A DNA stretch of 64,000 nt from Kappaphycus alvarezii (Eukaryota > Rhodophyta > Florideophyceae > Gigartinales > Solieriaceae), in contig NADL03000657.1 of assembly GCA_002205965.3 (NCBI GenBank), positions 1,116,001-1,180,000 on the forward strand, read 5' to 3'. The notes under the pieces were generated by a model. It made no database searches. It was not told where the DNA came from and was given only the letters and a program-made list of their open reading frames with translations. The first letter of the stretch is position 1, and every line of letters starts with the position of its first letter. The position numbers were made by a program, and so were the translations under genes. This document shows positions 1 through 13,449 of this stretch, one piece after another.

Positions 1-1800
1 AACAAAGAAGTTCTTCGGAAGAATCCGACGACCCCGGCCCAGCGTTCGAATCGGTTGTGAAATATTCGCTGGGAGTACCGATATCTTCGCCTTCGAAGAT
101 CCCCTTATCGGTCACTTTCGCGTCAGGTTCGACCGGTAGCACGACTTTTTCGGTCCCGATGTACAGGCACACACTCTGTGCTCCAAATTTTAGGCTCGCA
201 CGTATAGATACGAGTGGAGGAAGTCCAATGGTAATGTCAAATGGAGACTTCACGACAACAGGGTAGTCCAACATGACCCTCGTTTTCCGAAAGTGGTAGG
301 AACATTCAGCAACGAGCCGACACAAGATAAAATTTCTCCATTAGCCACTTTTATCTTCCTTGACGTAAAATTAGGTGATAGATATAAGCGTTGAGATAAG
401 ATGGAGGACAACACGGTAGGTACTGCCCCAGAGTCTGGCAATGCCCAAACGTCAGTGCCATAAACTTTAAGTTGTACGACGCGCAATAGGCGAGACTCTG
501 GGTTGGACACGACAGCGACGCGGGGTACTGACTTCTTACCGAGAAAACGGCGCATTATCTGGGTAACTCCATCTGCGTCCCCACGAAGGAGCTGGCCAAA
601 CGTCAGACCGCAGTTGACACTCGCAAGTTCCGACACGACGTCGTATTTTCTAACGCACTCTTGGATTTTGTTTCAGTTTTTTTGCTCTTTTTTTCTTCTT
701 TAGCTTCCTCCTGCGGTTCAAATTACGGTATTTTTCTATCGGAACTCTGAGGGAATAACTCGTCCTTGCTGCGGATTGTTAATGGGACGAGATATTAGAA
801 TTCCCTCGTATTTTCCTTGAAGTAGGTTTTTTTGGTAAGGCCTCGCCCTCGTATGTTCACTTTGTTGCATTAACGACCTCTTGGATAGCAGAACCAATGT
901 CTGAAGAGCCTTTACAGACTAAATTAACCTGACCTGTTTTTCCCTTTTTCTCCTTCTAGTTGTAATCGTGAGCTCCCAAAGGCAAGTTCCTTGCGGCGGA
1001 CCAACAAGTGGCTTCCGAATAACCGATCTTTCCGCAATAAGGACAACGCGTGTTGCGGTGGGTGTTCTTCTCGCAGTTCATAGAGTTGTGAAATTGTTCG
1101 TTACAATAAGAGCACGGAAGTCCTTTGTTGCCCCTCTGCTGTGCCGGCGAAGGTCCTGCGCCGTTAGCTCTCCTCTTATTCTTTAAAAGTTCTTTAAAAG
1201 CAATGTGAGTCTGGAAAGTTCTTCAGATTAAGCTTCAATTTTGTTCTGGATGTTTCTAGAACGGGAGTCCGGACGAACAAACAAATTGGCTGTTGGGACG
1301 TCTGAAACTCGGCTTGAAGGTCCAATGAACGTAAGGCGATTCAAGTGAAAATATCCTAGAGCCTGTTTGATGCTTGAGTAATCTCGAGGCCCAAGGAAAG
1401 CTAAGAAATGCTGTAGGTCTTCGTGATAACTGGCAGCGATGCGTAAGAGTCCAAATTTTACAACGTTGTCGAAACTGTTTTTCTCATAAAGGCGATGCAT
1501 CTCCTCCAGGGAGCCAGAAATGTCTTCAATGTCAAGTCTAACGTCTAAAGCTTGTCGAATGGCGTCTTAAGGATCTTCTTCGTTGACGAAATGCTTGAAG
1601 ATTTTTTGCTTGACAATGGAGTATTCCGTTGCCTCGTCTAGGATTTCGCCATTCGAGGCGAATGTATCGTAGTAGAAATCGAAATCCACGCCGTCTAGGT
1701 ATCCAAGGAGGGTAAGTGCTTTCTCCGGATCGGGTCTAGAAGCCATAATGAAGTTCTCATAGAAAAAAGAAGAATTTGCGCACATAGCTAGTGCCGTCGA
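1..1800 (-). mobile_element. Ty3/Gypsy gag-protease remnant, runs off the left edge
   Basis: Read on the minus strand from right to left. Gag-like segments lie at about 1785-1567 and 1500-1228. Cysteine/histidine zinc-knuckle sequence of nucleocapsid type follows at about 1150-1000. A retropepsin segment with an Asp-Ser-Gly-Ala active-site motif lies at about 636-250. A stretch typical of the protease to reverse-transcriptase linker (FDITIGLPPLVS) runs to position 1. The reverse transcriptase would lie outside the window. No LTR of this element is visible. Its 5' side appears to be cut off by the Copia element that starts at 2036. It is a broken fossil with several breaks. Confidence 0.7.
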
Positions 1801-2035
1801 GCACTACCGCGCTGGCGGTAGGAGTTTCAGTTCTGCGCAAGACTACCATGTTGGTGTCGATCGTTGAGTTTCCTTTCCTTACTCGGGCGCGTCCGAAGCC
1901 TCGCCTACAAATATAGGCAAGCCCTAAACGCGTGTGGCCAAAAGCGGCCTGCGTTTCCTATAAAATGAATAAATTTAAGTACTGTAGTCTGAAATACGAC
2001 TATAACCCGTACAGTACACTACTGTACTACTGTAC
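1801..2035. other. Spacer between the Gypsy remnant and Copia element I
   Basis: No gene is seen. The last 30 bases (about 2007-2036) are a run of GTAC-centred palindromes (TACAGTAC, ACTGTAC) of the kind found at many other places in the window. The left part could be leader sequence of the Gypsy remnant. Confidence 0.5.
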
Positions 2036-2418
2036 TGTTGCTAGATGTGTCATCGATGAACAGTTATAGCCCGTGGCAAGACTGTACTCAAGGGACAGTT
2101 AGTACGTGTTGAGGATGCGTACTAAGAATGCTGAGGACTCTATTCTAGGATAGGAAAGGGTACGACCGAATGCGGAGTGGCATTTAGTCGAACCATCGTA
2201 GCGCGGCTCGAATGTAGCTGACAAAGCGTCAGCGAGGTAGACCGTGCGTGAGCATTGAAGGGTAGGATACCGGGCCTCCCCTCGGGAATAGGGGAGGCAG
2301 CCGGCAGTTTTATACCGATTGAACGTCGCCAACGCCATCCATCACGCCCATCTGTGACTGTCCCCTATCCCTATCGCTAAATAGACCAACGTGCACGCTA
2401 TCCGGTACAATCAATCAA
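2036..2418 (+). repeat. 5' LTR of Copia element I
   Basis: Direct repeat of 7161-7538. It opens with TG and closes with CA in the shared TCAATCA. The first 70 bases are the least similar part, and the middle (from the CAAGACTGTACTCAAGGGAC block on) is nearly identical to the partner. The exact ends are uncertain by a few bases. Confidence 0.85.
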
Positions 2419-2619
2419 TTTTAAAGTCATGAGCACAGAGGGCCAGGAGACCTCCAACCATGGGTCAGTTGACGCACCTCGAAAAACTGCCAAGTCTGAC
2501 AAATTTCAGTATCGAAACAATGTGCGGATGTAGATGCAAAGATTTGGCGTGTTCGCTAACGGAGGAGACTCTACGACGAAGAAATATGAAATGGGTGTGA
2601 TCACACTTTATACACCAAT

Positions 2620-3934
2620 ATGGAAAGTGCTTATCAGAAGGTAATACAAGCCGAATTGATGCTAGGGAAGCTGAGCCTCGGACCTACTAATGACGAACAA
2701 GTTCCGACTTTCCACGAACATAAAGATATAGTTGAGAAGATTCTTCAGACAGTCGCTAAAGATTCTTCCATAGATGCTGCTAAATGCTTTATCTACACAG
2801 GTAGAAGAGTACTCAACCGTGAATGGGTGTCAAATGAGGGATAATTTGACTTCGCAGAGCGTTTCAGAGGAACGGCTCAATAGGACATAAATTGCTCCGC
2901 TTATGCACCGACGGTTCAAGAAAAACAGCACATTTCGCTTGTCTTATTGGACAATTCATCCCTAACCGACTCTTTTTACAACTCTTTTTTGATTATTGTG
3001 TGTGGTGCGAAAAGCAGAGGATAGTAGTGCGCCTAAATAGGATACAGGATTTATATCAGAAACAGATTTGAAGCAGATGATTCGGTCAATCGAGAAATCG
3101 AGCACGCTGGTCGAAGAATTGGCAAATGATTTCTCTTCGGACCCATTCAAATTGGCTAAAAACAACACAGACATAGAATTGAGGAAGCTGAGGGCAGTAA
3201 TCAAAGATGTCCTCAGTCGAATTTCATCCAGGAACCCATATGAACCATCAGGGTTAAACTTCGAGCTGGAGGATGCCATTGAAGCTTTGAAGACTATTAG
3301 ATCAGACGAGATCGGGGCTTAGGTAGTTACGGATGGTATAAATCCAGCTGTAGTCGGTAATTTCATGAGTTCGAGAGGTTCAGATTTCAAAAGGAATTCG
3401 AAAGGTCGCAAGACGAGGAATACCTCGAAGTGTCTGGCATGTGGCAAAATAGCATTGGGCCAGGGATGAAGAATGCCCTTTATTCGGCAATGCTGAAAAC
3501 GGTCGCAAGAAGAGGGGCCTCGTTATGAATCCGAAACAAGAACATTGCCATAATGAGATGAACTTCGAGCCTAACAAAGATGCAGAAGGTAGCTCGGATG
3601 CCTGTGACCCCAACTTCATCAAGCCTGAAAGAGGAGACTGGTTCTCCAGAAACTAGTCAAGGCTGTAATGGGAGATCCCAATCCAATCTTCGACACGGGG
3701 TCTCCACGGTCAACTGCTGGCATAAACAGTGTATCCTTATTGTTTGACATTCTTGAATTGGAACTTACCATCGCTCCAGCTGAGAAAGAGCGCATCCACG
3801 GATGGGGAGAATACGGGCATGACCCTCAACCAACCTTAGGTGTGTGGGAAGTTACATTGTTCGACTCGGAAGGTAATCCCTGCACGCTAGTATTCGATCT
3901 ACTGCCAGGGTATTCATCCGTCATTTTGGAGTAA
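2620..3934 (+). pseudogene. Copia I gag and protease region (fossil)
   Basis: The first part (2620-3322) holds helical, charged gag-like sequence. At about 3668-3934 a retropepsin-like segment carries an IFDTGS motif, which fits the Asp-Thr-Gly active site of an LTR-element protease. Order and strand agree with the flanking LTRs. It is broken in several places. The gag assignment rests on position and composition, the protease on its motif. Confidence 0.6.
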
Positions 3935-4057
3935 GACATCGGGAAATATTCTGTTACAAATTGCATCTCGTCAACCTCGTTCGTTTCCTTTCGGAGACCA
4001 ACAGATGCCTCACCGCGCTCGTTCGAGTTATACATTTTCGCGTCAGAACCCGATCCG

Positions 4058-5075
4058 TTGATTACTCGTATGAGACTTCTTGTTATAGCACCCCTTCAGA
4101 GATACATCAAATCCCTCACCTTGGCAAGCCTAGCAGCTCGATCAAAACGTAACCCTAAGGTCTTCGTTGAACTTATTCATCGACTCACGCATGCACCCCC
4201 AGAGCAGATCAAAGATATCTGCGGCCGGCATCCTTGGCAAAACTTTAGATGAGATGATCGACAGAGTGCACGATGCTTGCGGCATCTGAGAAGCATCTGG
4301 ACGGCCCGCTTCCAACCGCAAAAGCTCTCTAAGCCACGTAAACGAAGCGTTCATTATGGATATACAGGTGTAATTTGCCTTCCAAAACATCAGTGAAAAA
4401 AAGAACCACACTGGTTATCACTGAAGCCGGGACGGGCTTTACAGAGAGTATGTTTACACATCGCAAAAACATGAATCACATCATAACAGGACTGGAAGGG
4501 TTGTGATAGTTCGCCAAGGGGCTCCCATATCTTTATCGCCCGATGGTGACAACAACCGAAAGCCGCTCCGCAATACCCTGAATGCACATCACGTTTTGTC
4601 CAAACCACGACAAGTGCGTCGCCATAATAAGACTGGACTCTTAGAACGCAAAATACAGACCATCAAGGCTATCGTGCAACGACTTAATAAGTACATCTCA
4701 TCTGCTACGCCTGCACAGTTATTCCAACGCGCGTAGTTCCTGTCAAACTTATTCTCAGGGTCTCTTATTCTTATTTCATTCCAGTTGGCACGCGGCTACC
4801 AGCCTTCCATATTAGGGATACCCGCCACATTGGTTGCGCCAGAGCTCCTCAACGCCCATGTGGAGCAGAGGTCTACAAATGCACTTCAGAGGGCCATTAC
4901 ATCAAACGTTGCAGACTATCCATCGCGGGACTCGTACAAGAAGGGCGACAAGGTGTGGATATGGTATAAATCTACGAAGGGGACAGAATCGAACGAATGG
5001 ATTCTCGCCGTTGTCGAGAAGACATTCGACCACTACTTGGAAGGCAGACGCTTAAAAGATGGAGTCTCAGCATAA
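4058..5075 (+). pseudogene. Copia I integrase region (fossil)
   Basis: Segments at 4503-4736 and 4785-5075 resemble the catalytic-core end and the C-terminal domain of an LTR-element integrase. The clearest clue is the GDKVWIWYK stretch near the end. It sits between protease and reverse transcriptase as in Copia elements. It is broken. This is the weakest domain call in the element. Confidence 0.5.
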
Positions 5076-5819
5076 GGCCCGACGATGAAAACGGCATAGG
5101 AGGACACGTGTCTCGCACTCAGTTCTAAATTGACCAAGGAACTCATGAGGTGTTCCCTAGAGGATGCGTTGGGTCTTATGGCGGATGGGGGGGAATATGG
5201 CTGTGAAAAAGATCACCAAGCACATCCGACAACGGCCGATGTAAACGCGCTCATATCACATACAATCCAATATGGAGTCTCGAGAAGTACTATTGACTCT
5301 GGTATAGACACTCAATCAGTCCGAGGCCCAGACTGTGGAAAAGGTCATATGGAACCGAACAATGGTATGGCGGTCGACAGGAATCAAGCCTCACAAATGG
5401 ATATAGACAGAAAACTGTCAGATGTTGTTAGGCCACTAGAGACAAAGAGTACATTGGAATTTATGAAACCACGTACCCTGGATCAGATCTATGAGCACGT
5501 TGGATCACAGCAAGTGTCACGGAACAAGATATAATTAACGCACGCTTGGATACTAGGCGAAGCATTTAAGTCAGGTTATTCCTCGAATTCGATACAGGCA
5601 TATAAAAAGTTAATGAAAAGAAGTATCCGACAACGCCAACATCCTCTCCTCCCATGTCGTATATAATGCGGAAACTGAAGAGGAAGGATTTAGAAAGTTC
5701 AAGGAGAGAATTGTCCCACATGGTAACGAAGATCAAGAGAAAGATACTGTTCGCAAAGACTCCGCCAATGCTCAACTACTTATCATACATTTCTTGCTCA
5801 GCTTGGTAACCTTTTTACA

Positions 5820-7077
5820 TCTCAACATCAAAACCGCCGACATAAAGGGCGCATAATTGCAGAGCGGATCCATCGACCGCGAAATATATGGAAGGCCTCC
5901 CAGAGATTGGTGGCTTCGATATTGTGGGAGAAAAGGAATATTTTAAAACTGCCCTATCGAATCGTGGAGGCCGGGAGACACTGGATGATCACAAGTGAGA
6001 ACTGGATGTTGACTCCAGGAGGTATGAAGAGGTTGTTTGGAGTAAGTCAGTTCTTTGTAAGGCGTGGTGAGAATGGAAAGATCATTTTACTTATCGCAAA
6101 GTTGAGCTATGTTTCTCTCGTAGCCGGAAATCCCGTTGAAATAGACTGTTTCATGGATAGTTTGAGGGAAAGCTTTGAGGTAGGCAAGATCGTAGACGGT
6201 TCAAATTTTACAGTTGGACGGTATGATATCGAACATGGAGTAGACGGGAACATATGCTTGTCCATGAACTCATATTGGAAACGGATTAGGGAGATTGCCA
6301 TGACGATAACACGTAAAATGATGGTCACCACCTTGGCTAATGCATCTAAGATCATTCAATATAGAAGCCTCATGGGGACTTTGCTGTATCTTGGCAACAA
6401 AGTCCTTCTTTAAGCCTCATATGTTGTGTCGTTGATGCAGCAGTAACTATGGAGGCTGAAAGTGAGAAATTTGGTGGAAGCGAACCAGATGATAAGAGAT
6501 CTCAAGTAACTTATGCCGCAAGTTAGCTATCCCTTTGTAAGTTGCCCAAACGACGTAATTCTATGCGTTCTTTCTAATGTTTCACACCAAATGACCGTGA
6601 TTACGGTCAAACAGGGCTAATTATGGGCATTCTATCACGCAACGGACGAAATGGAAATGATTTCATTCATATAATCGATTGGAGTTCGCACAAACAGCGT
6701 TGTATAAGCCAATCTTCTTATGGGGCTGAAATTTTGGCAGCAGCGACTGGCAATGAAAGAGGCTACTACTCCAAGATCTCTATCAACGCTTCATTCCCTG
6801 CGACACCATTGAAGCTAGAGTTGAACGGCGACTCCAGAGCCCTGTTGTCTGTGCATGAAGGAAAAGAATACCGCCTACGGAAACCGTGCAGCGTATCAGA
6901 CGCAGGTTTGAGATGGAAACCAACATCATTAGTTTCCATACTCATAGGGGTGACGAATTAGCCGATGCACTCTCGAAGAGAAACATCACGATGTGGGAGA
7001 GACTGTACCGGACATCCGCATCGGGCGTATCAAACATAGACTTTTCTGAGATTAATATGGTCTATGAGTACTCATGA
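5820..7077 (+). pseudogene. Copia I reverse transcriptase and RNase H (fossil)
   Basis: The 5820-6413 part shows Copia-type reverse-transcriptase signatures: a start resembling 'ADIKGA', then PYRIVEAGRHW, matching the family's PYGIxEAGRxW block, and a closing YRSLMGTLLYLG. The 6623-7077 part is RNase H, with SYGAEILAAATGNE and the C-terminal DELADALSKRN signature. Domain order is that of Copia. It is broken. Confidence 0.8.
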
Positions 7078-7160
7078 TAAACTTTTGTGGATCAATTGAC
7101 AGAGTCGCCATCGATGAGGTCTTCGATCAGTCGCGAAAAAGAATTTTGCGACCGGGGGAA

Positions 7161-7538
7161 TGTGAGATGTGTCATCAATAGACAGATATAACCGTGGCAA
7201 GACTGTACTCAAGGGACAATTAGTACGTGTTGAGGATGCGTACTAAGAATGCTGAGGACGCTATTATAGGATAGGAAAGGGTACGACCGAATGCGGAGTG
7301 GCATTTAGTCGAACCATCGTAGCGCGGCTCGAATGTAGCTGACAAAGCGTCAGCGAGGTAGACCGCGCGTGAGCATTGAAGGGTAGGATACCGGGCCTCC
7401 CTCGGGAATAGGGGAGGCAGCCGGCAGTTTTATACCGATTGAACGTCGCCAACGCCATCCATCACGCCCATCTGTGACTGTCTCCTATCCCTATCGCTAA
7501 CTAGACCAACTTGTACGCTATCCAGTGCACTCAATCAA
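7161..7538 (+). repeat. 3' LTR of Copia element I
   Basis: Direct repeat of 2036-2418. It starts TGTGAGATGTG directly after the purine-rich tract and ends at the shared TCAATCA. Confidence 0.85.
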
Positions 7539-8022
7539 TTCTAAAACTGAACAGTTATGGAACTCTGGCTTACAGTACACCTGCTAAAGTCTGTTGTGTA
7601 AAGGGGTCGAAGGCTCACTTGGCTGATGGTTGATGCAAGAGCAAACAGAGTCGGCACCAGGTACCGGCTTACCTCTCTCCACAGACTCGGGAGGGTCCGC
7701 GAACTAACACTTTATATCTCTGCGTTCATCTCTCCGCATCACCGCCCTACATCCTCACCGCATCGCTCGTCCTCAACTTGCATTCGTCTATATCGGGCTA
7801 TTACGGCCACATTTGTCTCAGGCGCAGCATTCGTTGGAATGCTAATAAAAACGTACTCGTATCTTTCGGAATTCCTCCTAAAACGAAACAATTTTGAATA
7901 CTCGTAGCTGTCAATCTGTCCACAGTCAACACTTGTGTACAGATCCACAACTGTACTTCCAAATAATTAAAAACCATCAACAATGCAACGTTTGTCTTCA
8001 TCATACTGTACATTTCTGTATG
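7539..8022. other. Spacer between Copia elements I and II
   Basis: No supportable gene. It holds a TTTATATC box near 7710, pyrimidine-rich sequence and an AATAAAAA stretch near 7845. This is LTR-like composition, but I found neither a partner copy nor matching target duplications. Confidence 0.4.
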
Positions 8023-8296
8023 TGTGGGTGACTTGCAGGGCGCCCATTGGGTATCTGGTGTGCTGATTCACCTCTGTGTAACCCGCAAGTTACTTTTGCA
8101 CTTACTCTGTTTTATTTTGAAGTTGCGGAAAAAAACGTAGAAGTAAGGATTTCGTAAAGTTGGTAGCAACTTCGCATTCGAAACGTCTGCGCCACGCTTA
8201 TCCTCGGCTGTCGAGGCATAGTGAGATGCGCCGTATGCACCAGTTTTCGGTGTATAATCATTGCTTTACGGGTCCGAAGTTATCAGTTGTTCTACA
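8023..8296 (+). repeat. 5' LTR of Copia element II
   Basis: Matches 13450-13623 joined to 14030-14130, the partner without its insertion. It begins TGTGGGTGAC and ends near TTGTTCTACA. Confidence 0.85.
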
Positions 8297-8660
8297 TTCG
8301 CGAATCTGCCTGATACTTCTCGGACTGAATTGAATCAAGTGTGTGTTTGTGTGTTTGGGCAGTGAAACCCAGTTGCCCAGACGGCCCCGACTGTGTTCCC
8401 AAGGAATCTTTCCGCCCCGTACCGGTAGGGAGTCCTCCATCTTAAGGGGGGCAGGTGGTCACTTGAATCAGGAGAGTAGGTGTAACTTCGAGAAGGTTTC
8501 GACAAGATTTGCTGTTCCAGTTTCGATAAAGCTGTCTTGGGCTGAATGTTACACGCAGCCACCCTAGTGTATTGCAGTGGAGCACGTCTCGGGTAACTCT
8601 TTCATTTGTTTGTTGGGTAGTCGCCTAGAATGGCATCGCACGTAGGGGACGGCACTAGCA

Positions 8661-9950
8661 GTGCCGGCAACCCACAAGTGCGGCAACCCACAAGCTGCAG
8701 GAGACGTCCGGCAGTTCATGGGGGAAATAGATTTGGAGGGCTTGCAAACGACTGTCAGGGGATTCATAACGAGCATACGGATGTTGGAGAGTGACGAGAC
8801 CATGGTTGGCGTAGCCCTGTTGGGCGCTGTTGCTGATATTTTCCCACTAGCTGTCCTCTTCGGAACTGACCTACGCTCCCTCCCTGCAGTTCACTCCGAG
8901 TTGCGTGACTTTTTAGACAAGAGAGATGCCAACATGCAGCAGCACTCATCGAGTTGGATTATGATGACTCTGGCCAACAACTTCTAAGAGGATAAAGATG
9001 ACAAAGTAGCTGCCATCGAGATTGTAAAGGACATCATCGCGGCCGGAAGGCGCAGACCAGTTGCATCGACGCCACCACCGATTACCGCCGCCCCGCAACG
9101 AAATAAACCAACCGCAGGTATCTCCATTGAAACTTTGGCTCAAAATGTTGCGATTCGTTTGAAAGACAGTGAAAATAAATTCTCTGGCGATGTAGGGCAG
9201 TGCTAGCAAGAGTATTGCGACGAATTTCGGCGGGTTGCCCGTGACTACCAACTTTCGTCTGCACAGAAACTCCAGTTCCTGCACAACCTTTTGTCGGGGA
9301 CGCTAAACTGTTTTACCTTGATGTCGTAGACAGTTATGAAACGTCATTTCAGCACGCCGTGGACATGGTGGAGCGAGATTACAACTCTCACGTCCGTCAG
9401 AATAAGGTAAAAAACTATCTCAAGTCGCTCCGCATGACGAAGTTCGTGTCTGAGGGGATGAATCTCACGTCGGCTTTGGAGAGAGTTTAGAAGGTGATAA
9501 CCAAGTTGTCCAGACGATCTCCGGTTTCGAACAGGGGAGATGCCCATAAGGTTAAATTTCTCTCCTCAACCGTAGCAGGCTACTCTAGGGTAATCGAAAC
9601 GCTCTCGAGGGTTCCCACAAATGGACTTAATTGCCAGCAGCTGTATTGTCAGCTCGAGTCACAACTCCAGCTGAGCAAGGAGGCGGAGGTTGCCAGATCG
9701 AAAGACGAGATATTCTCCCGAAGGGGAGGCAACAAACTTGACCATGAAAGTGACGTCCCTTGTATCCTTTTCCTTAGCCAAAGGAGTTATGGTAGAAGGC
9801 CCTCGACGCTGCGCTTTGAAAGCCATAACAGACAGAGGGGTTTCAGTGCAACAAACAGAGTACCTAAGTTTTATCCGCTCTCCATCACAGAGTTTTTTAA
9901 CTGTGGTGGCAGGGACCATTTGGTTAAGCACTGCAACTAACCTATGATTG
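8661..9950 (+). pseudogene. Copia II gag (fossil)
   Basis: Alpha-helical, charged sequence with a zinc-knuckle-like CGGRDHLVKHC at about 9895-9935, at the usual place at the end of gag. It lies between the 5' LTR and the protease region. It is broken several times. The assignment rests on the knuckle and the position. Confidence 0.6.
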
Positions 9951-10077
9951 TTGCACGGGCTGCTGCCAACAAGCTTGAGTACTACGCTAAGAAGAACTCC
10001 AACCACACCCACCGAACTCATTTCTTACTTGCCGAGCTGTGCTACCAACTTGAATTTGAAAAAGATGAAATGGCACC

Positions 10078-11704
10078 GTGGACACATCGGATGACGTGAC
10101 TCATAGCGACAGGGAAATAGTAGAGAAACCTCTGTCGAACGTCGAGCTAGAAATGCACCTCAACACGGTATCCAATAACCCTTTTGATCCCTGTGCCAAG
10201 GAGGATAAAAATGTCCCCGAGACTACCGCACTGTGCAGTGACCATATCGACGAGTGGAAAGGGGAGCTCTCGCAAGAGGAAGAGTCGTTTTACTCTGCCG
10301 AGACCATCTCTTCGGACTACAGTGTTGAATGGGATGTGCTCCAAGCACAGGAGGAATGTATATTTCATGTTGCATGTGTAGAAACGGGTGCACAGCGCTC
10401 TGTTATTAGGAAGAAACAAGTGCTGGCCTATTGTGACCAGATTGGAATCTCGTACTCCCCGAGGGAAAGGAACAGTAGCAAACGCTACTAAAAATTCGGT
10501 TAGAAACGATTTTTTGGGATTAGATTTATGGACATCCGTATACCCGCTGGGGATTCATCCTTTCTATCATTTGAAGTCGAAGTGGTTGACGTTGATGTCC
10601 CTTTACTGATAGGCCTGGAATTTCTCGATGGTTTTGGTGCAAAGGTAGATGTGGCGAATAACATACTATCTGGTGGTAACGGGGCATAGGAAATACCGTT
10701 CGTGAGGAAAAGAGGACACCTGTACATCGTTTGGGATGATTTCGAATTAATGTATACCACAAAAGAGTTGCGATTGGTACATAAGCGTTTCTACCACCCG
10801 GAGTCACAAACGCTCTTTTCAGTCCCTTGCAGAGCAAGTCCGGATAAATTTAGTAGTGAAACACTCAAAGCACTCGAGGATATCGAGAGGAGATGTAACA
10901 TATGCCAACGTTTGGCGAAGGGCCCAAGCCGTTTTCGTGTTAGTTTGCCCCAGGATGATATTGTATTTAACCGCACAATTTGTTGGGACTTATTCACTCT
11001 TGAGGGGGGACCACACTTCACATTGTTGACAAGGACACCAACTTCGGTGCAGCCGTATTTCTCTAAGGGAGAGCGTTGAACACGTATTACCGGCATAATA
11101 AGGACAATGGGCAAGCAAATACGTGGGTCATCCATCCGAAATACACGCAAATGCAGGCCCACAGGTCAGAGCTGTGAAGTTCAACGTGCTGTGCAACCCG
11201 GCCGGCATTAAGCTCACACTGTCCCGCATCGAGAGTAATAATTCTATAGGTGTGGGAGAACGGTACCATTCCTACTTGCGAAGTATCTTCAAGAAGATTA
11301 GGGCGGAGCACCCCAACATGAACAAACGTACGGTGTTAGAAACCGCATTGAAGGCGCTGAGCGACACAGCCGGGCCAAACGGCCTCGTACCGACGCTTCT
11401 TGTTTTCGGCGTCATGCCTCGGTTACCTGTAAGGCTAGTTGAGCTTCCCGATCAAGTACAACGCATGATTGCTACGGAAGAAGCCAGAATGGAACTTGCT
11501 AAGACGATTGCACAAGACAGAGTCCGCAAGGCCCTGAAGAGTAACGTACCAACTGCTGCTATGATAGACTTTCCAATTGGTTCCGACGACGATGTCTATA
11601 GAAAGAAGGAAAGAAAATGGGAAGGCTCGTTTAAGGTCACGGATGTTGCTGGGAAAATGGTACGTTTGGATGTCAACGGGAACAGGAAACAAGTTTTCGA
11701 TTGA
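10078..11704 (+). pseudogene. Copia II protease and integrase (fossil)
   Basis: A protease-like segment lies at about 10370-10620. It is followed by an integrase N-terminal zinc region: His-rich LVHKRFYHP, then RRCNICQ at about 10780-10910. The catalytic core follows to about 11300, ending in SRIESNNSIGVGERYH, the family's glutamate block. The C-terminal domain runs to 11704. The same integrase type recurs in Copia III (39500-40150, minus), whose matching block reads GIESHNSIGLGEQHH. It is broken. Confidence 0.75.
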
Positions 11705-11973
11705 CAAGCAGAAGGGGTTTCAGCGAGATACCGACAACCCATAGGAAGGTGCCACTACCCAGTACAACAGAGCACGGATGTTACGGCTCTCTGGGCAATC
11801 GATAGGGCCATCGATGACCTAGGCATGATGGGTACGCCCAGCCACACACATGTCAACGATTCCATTGGAGTCAACGAGTTTCTCCTAGAAACGAGTGCCT
11901 ATATGACGAAAGTCATACAGGAAGGGGATCCGGAATCAGAAAGGGAAGAATTGAGCAAGCGAAGGAAAGAGAA

Positions 11974-13436
11974 GTGAATGGCCTCCTTCTCCGTGGCGTG
12001 TTTGAGCCTGTTTTTAAAAACGACATCCCGGAGGGTTCCAATATCCTCTGTTGTAGATTCGATTTGTCACTCAAAGACTTTGGCGCTGAAAAGGAAAGGG
12101 CAAAGGCAAGATACATTGTGCAAGGTCATAAAGATCCGGAGGAAGAAGCCGTAGTGCACAATTTGGTAACCATGCAGCAGAGGTCAACTCGTATGATCGC
12201 TTCCTTTGCTGCTACGAAGGGGTACCACATTATTAGCAACGACATATCACAAGCCTATTTATAGAGAAACTATCCATTGCGCCGTGACGTCTACTTGATC
12301 CCCATAGAGAAGGACCAAGAATACTTCAAGATCCATGAAAACCAAGTCCTTAAGGTGGTCCGTCCTCTATATGGTTTTTTCGACTTGGGGGACTACTGGA
12401 TGACCACCAAATACCTCCGAGACGAACTTGACCTAGACTCGCATAAGGCAGACACATCTGTGTATTCATTGTATGAGCAACCGACTGGCGCAGCTGGACT
12501 AATTGGGTTCTATATTGATGATTCCCTTGGCACTGGTAACGACCGCTTTGTCGCATTGACATCGAGGATTAATGAACGCTTTGAGTCAAAGGAAATGGAA
12601 TGATATGACATAAGGTTTTATGGCGTGCACATCAAGATGGGCACTGATGGTAGTTTCACTCTCGATCAAAACAATTTCATTGATCACTTGACTATCCTTC
12701 CGATAGCAGCGGCCTAAACAGAGTTTCGCAGTGCCCGTGCCGCTGTAGTATGGGTCACACACTCTCAACTCGAGATTTGTTGGATAGTGAATAAGTGCGC
12801 CCAGGTATCGGAGGCACACTTTAATTGTGACTCCATCCGTCTTCTAAACAGAGCGATTAAGAAACTGAAAAGGAAGTAAGTGACCCTACGTTACGTGCAT
12901 CTGGATAAAGGCTCATTTCACATTCTTTTCTATGCCGATGCTTCGTTTGGTACCAACTACGACCTCACCTCCCAACTTGGTGATGTGGTACTCCTCTGTG
13001 ATCACAAGGACTCATGTCATGTGTTGGACTATACCAGCCATAAATAAAGGACAGTAGTCCGTTCTATACTAAGAGGGGAAGCCTACGCCTTTAGAGAGAG
13101 CTTTGATGCTGCATTTGTTGTCAAATTCGAGTTGGAGAAACTTTACGGGAAAATATTCCATTCTACATATTAACCGATTTTAAGCAACTATTTGAAGTTA
13201 TAACGAAGGCTTCTACCATCACATAACGCAGATTAATGATTGACATTGCCGCAGTGCGAGAAGCGTACAAAAAACTTTGAGATTGACCAGGTTGGACTGG
13301 TGAAGGGGTTTGAAATTGTCGCCGATGCATTTACTACGGTAGGCAATAATGGTGCTCTAAAGTCCCTCCTCATGGGATGTGTTGACACAACTCCAGTGGA
13401 GCAATGGGTCGTAAGGGATAACATCGCGGTTAATTA
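11974..13436 (+). pseudogene. Copia II reverse transcriptase and RNase H (fossil)
   Basis: Reverse transcriptase of Copia type: DISQAYL at about 12240, VVRPLYGFFDLGDYW at about 12355, and the catalytic YIDD at about 12515. An RNase H segment follows at about 12890-13436, with FYADASFGTN near its start and EQWVVRDN near its end. The end block is shared with the RNase H of Copia III. It is broken. Confidence 0.8.
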
Positions 13437-13449
13437 AGAGCGTGGGGAC

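Larger units (their letters stand above)
2036..7538 (+). mobile_element. Copia element I, LTR to LTR
   Basis: A Ty1/Copia-type LTR retrotransposon of about 5.5 kb on the plus strand. Direct repeats at 2036-2418 and 7161-7538 flank gag, protease, integrase, reverse transcriptase and RNase H remnants in Copia order. A purine-rich tract (ACCGGGGGAA) sits directly before the right LTR. Roughly 20 differences between the LTRs over about 380 bp (5-6 percent) suggest a moderately old insertion. It lies in, or at the edge of, the Gypsy remnant on its left. I could not find a convincing target duplication. It is broken, with many breaks in the coding part. Confidence 0.85.

Noticed and set aside
7587-7950. 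Possible solo LTR between Copia I and II (starts TGTTG, has a TATATC box and AATAAAAA)
   Set aside because: No partner copy in the window, and the flanking bases do not form a target duplication with any end ending in CA.
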